Of a DNA stretch of 6,380 nucleotides, positions 5,829-6,380 are shown in pieces. Position numbers and translations under genes: made by a program. How positions within the stretch are numbered: the stretch's first letter is position 1; each line of letters begins with the position of its first letter. The notes under the pieces are model-generated. The model did no database searches and had not been told where the DNA came from. It saw only the letters and a list, made by a program, of their open reading frames with translations. The stretch is from Leucobacter sp. (GTDB lineage: Bacteria > Actinomycetota > Actinomycetes > Actinomycetales > Microbacteriaceae): NCBI GenBank assembly GCA_017990305.1, contig JAGNOB010000046.1, positions 1 to 6,380 of the forward strand. The letters are read 5' to 3'.

Positions 5829-6380
5829 TTAGCTGCTGAAGCCGCCCTTTGTGCGCCTGCGCCCGTACAGGAACAGGCCCGCTGCGACGAGCAGCACGGC
5901 GCTACCCGAAGCGACGATCGGCCAGACCACGCTGGAACCGGATTCCGCAAGAGAACCGTTCGGTCCACCCTTCGGCGGAGTAGTCCCAGGGCCCGGATCG
6001 ACAACCGGCGGTACCGGGTCAATCGGGGGAGTAGTCTTCTGCTTCTTGTAGATGTAGCGGACGGTGATCGGTTCGCTGGTGATCGTGCCGCTGGTGGCGC
6101 CTTCAACCTTCACGAAGTCGTAGCCCTCGAATGCGAGCTGTTCGGTCGTGTAGTCGGTGTCGACGTCGCCGGTGGTGACGATCGGGTCGCGGAGCGGGTC
6201 GCCGTTTTCGTCGACGTATTCGGCGGTGACGGTGCCCTGCTCGACCGGGGGTGTCTGCTTCTTGTAGATGTAGCGGACGGTGATCGGTTCGCTGGTGATC
6301 GTGCCGCTGGTGGCGCCTTCAACCTTCACGAAGTCGTAGCCCTCGAATGCGAGCTGTTCGGTCGTGTAGTCGGTGTCGAC
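5829..6380 (-). CDS. Cell-wall-anchored surface protein with MucBP repeats (5' end missing)
   Basis: The last 183 residues of a larger surface protein; the frame is open to the right edge and the true start is outside. Visible from the edge: the end of one MucBP-type repeat (through YIYKKQ), a complete repeat beginning GTVTAEYVDENGDPL and ending YIYKKQ, then a Pro/Gly/Thr-rich wall-spanning stretch. The cell-wall sorting signal follows: LAESG (5937-5951), a hydrophobic segment of about 25 residues, and the basic tail RRRTKGG. MucBP repeats are known from mucin-binding adhesins of Gram-positive bacteria, so an adhesin role is plausible but the ligand is unknown. The motif departs from LPXTG in two places: Pro to Ala (as in the LAXTG motifs of class E sortases) and Thr to Ser. 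The repeats are identical in DNA as well as protein. No sortase gene is visible nearby. Confidence 0.9.
   Translation of the reverse strand, partial: VDTDYTTEQLAFEGYDFVKVEGATSGTITSEPITVRYIYKKQTPPVEQGTVTAEYVDENGDPLRDPIVTTGDVDTDYTTEQLAFEGYDFVKVEGATSGTITSEPITVRYIYKKQKTTPPIDPVPPVVDPGPGTTPPKGGPNGSLAESGSSVVWPIVASGSAVLLVAAGLFLYGRRRTKGGFSS
6038..6380 (-). repeat. Perfect tandem DNA repeat, 216-bp period, within the surface-protein gene
   Basis: Positions 6038-6164 and 6254-6380 are identical over 127 bp, with no mismatch seen, at an offset of 216 bp (72 codons). The second copy is cut by the window edge, so the true identical length and the copy number are unknown. The repeat encodes the C-terminal part of a MucBP unit. 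Confidence 0.92.

Overview
The window reads as chromosomal DNA of a high-GC Gram-positive actinobacterium. The evidence is the strong G/C bias at third codon positions, a Cys-anchored lipoprotein binding protein, a sortase-type surface protein, and hairpin terminators without T-tracts. The gene repertoire resembles Microbacteriaceae (Leucobacter-like), but this placement is inference only.

Left part (1-2719, minus strand): three genes of a ferric-siderophore ABC importer read leftwards. They are a FepB/FecB-type binding lipoprotein, a FepD-type permease, and a FepG-type permease that runs off the left edge. The ATPase is not visible and would be expected further left. Junctions are tight (3-nt gap, then a GTGA overlap). 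Divergent from them, across a 106-bp gap with a candidate DtxR/IdeR iron box, is a regulator (2826-4301, plus) built as two complete AraC-type units in one chain: cupin-HTH-cupin-HTH. Together these look like an iron-regulated siderophore uptake locus with its own ligand-responsive regulator.

Middle part (4382-5693, minus strand): the convergent gap after the regulator holds a hairpin terminator. A YidC/Oxa1 insertase follows, with none of the usual rnpA/rpmH/jag neighbours visible, so it may be a second paralogue. A 101-residue two-helix membrane protein lies upstream of it in the same direction, starting at an ATG behind a perfect AGGAGGT. Its Arg/Pro-rich C-terminal tail ends in a RAPS motif. 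A small membrane protein upstream of yidC with a RAPP-like motif near its C-terminus is the layout of a translation-arrest sensor that monitors membrane insertion (MifM/ApcA logic). This is the observation I would check first. The 205-nt leader between the two genes holds small hairpins, one directly touching the yidC start codon.

Right part (5761-6380, minus strand): the 3' end of a cell-wall-anchored surface protein with MucBP repeats. The repeats are identical at DNA level over at least 127 bp, and the sorting signal is the non-canonical LAESG. A 26-bp hairpin follows the gene; it is perfectly paired only in the RNA of the gene's own strand, where a GAAA tetraloop caps it.

There is no gene-free stretch longer than 300 bases, and I saw no tRNA, rRNA, CRISPR array or insertion sequence.
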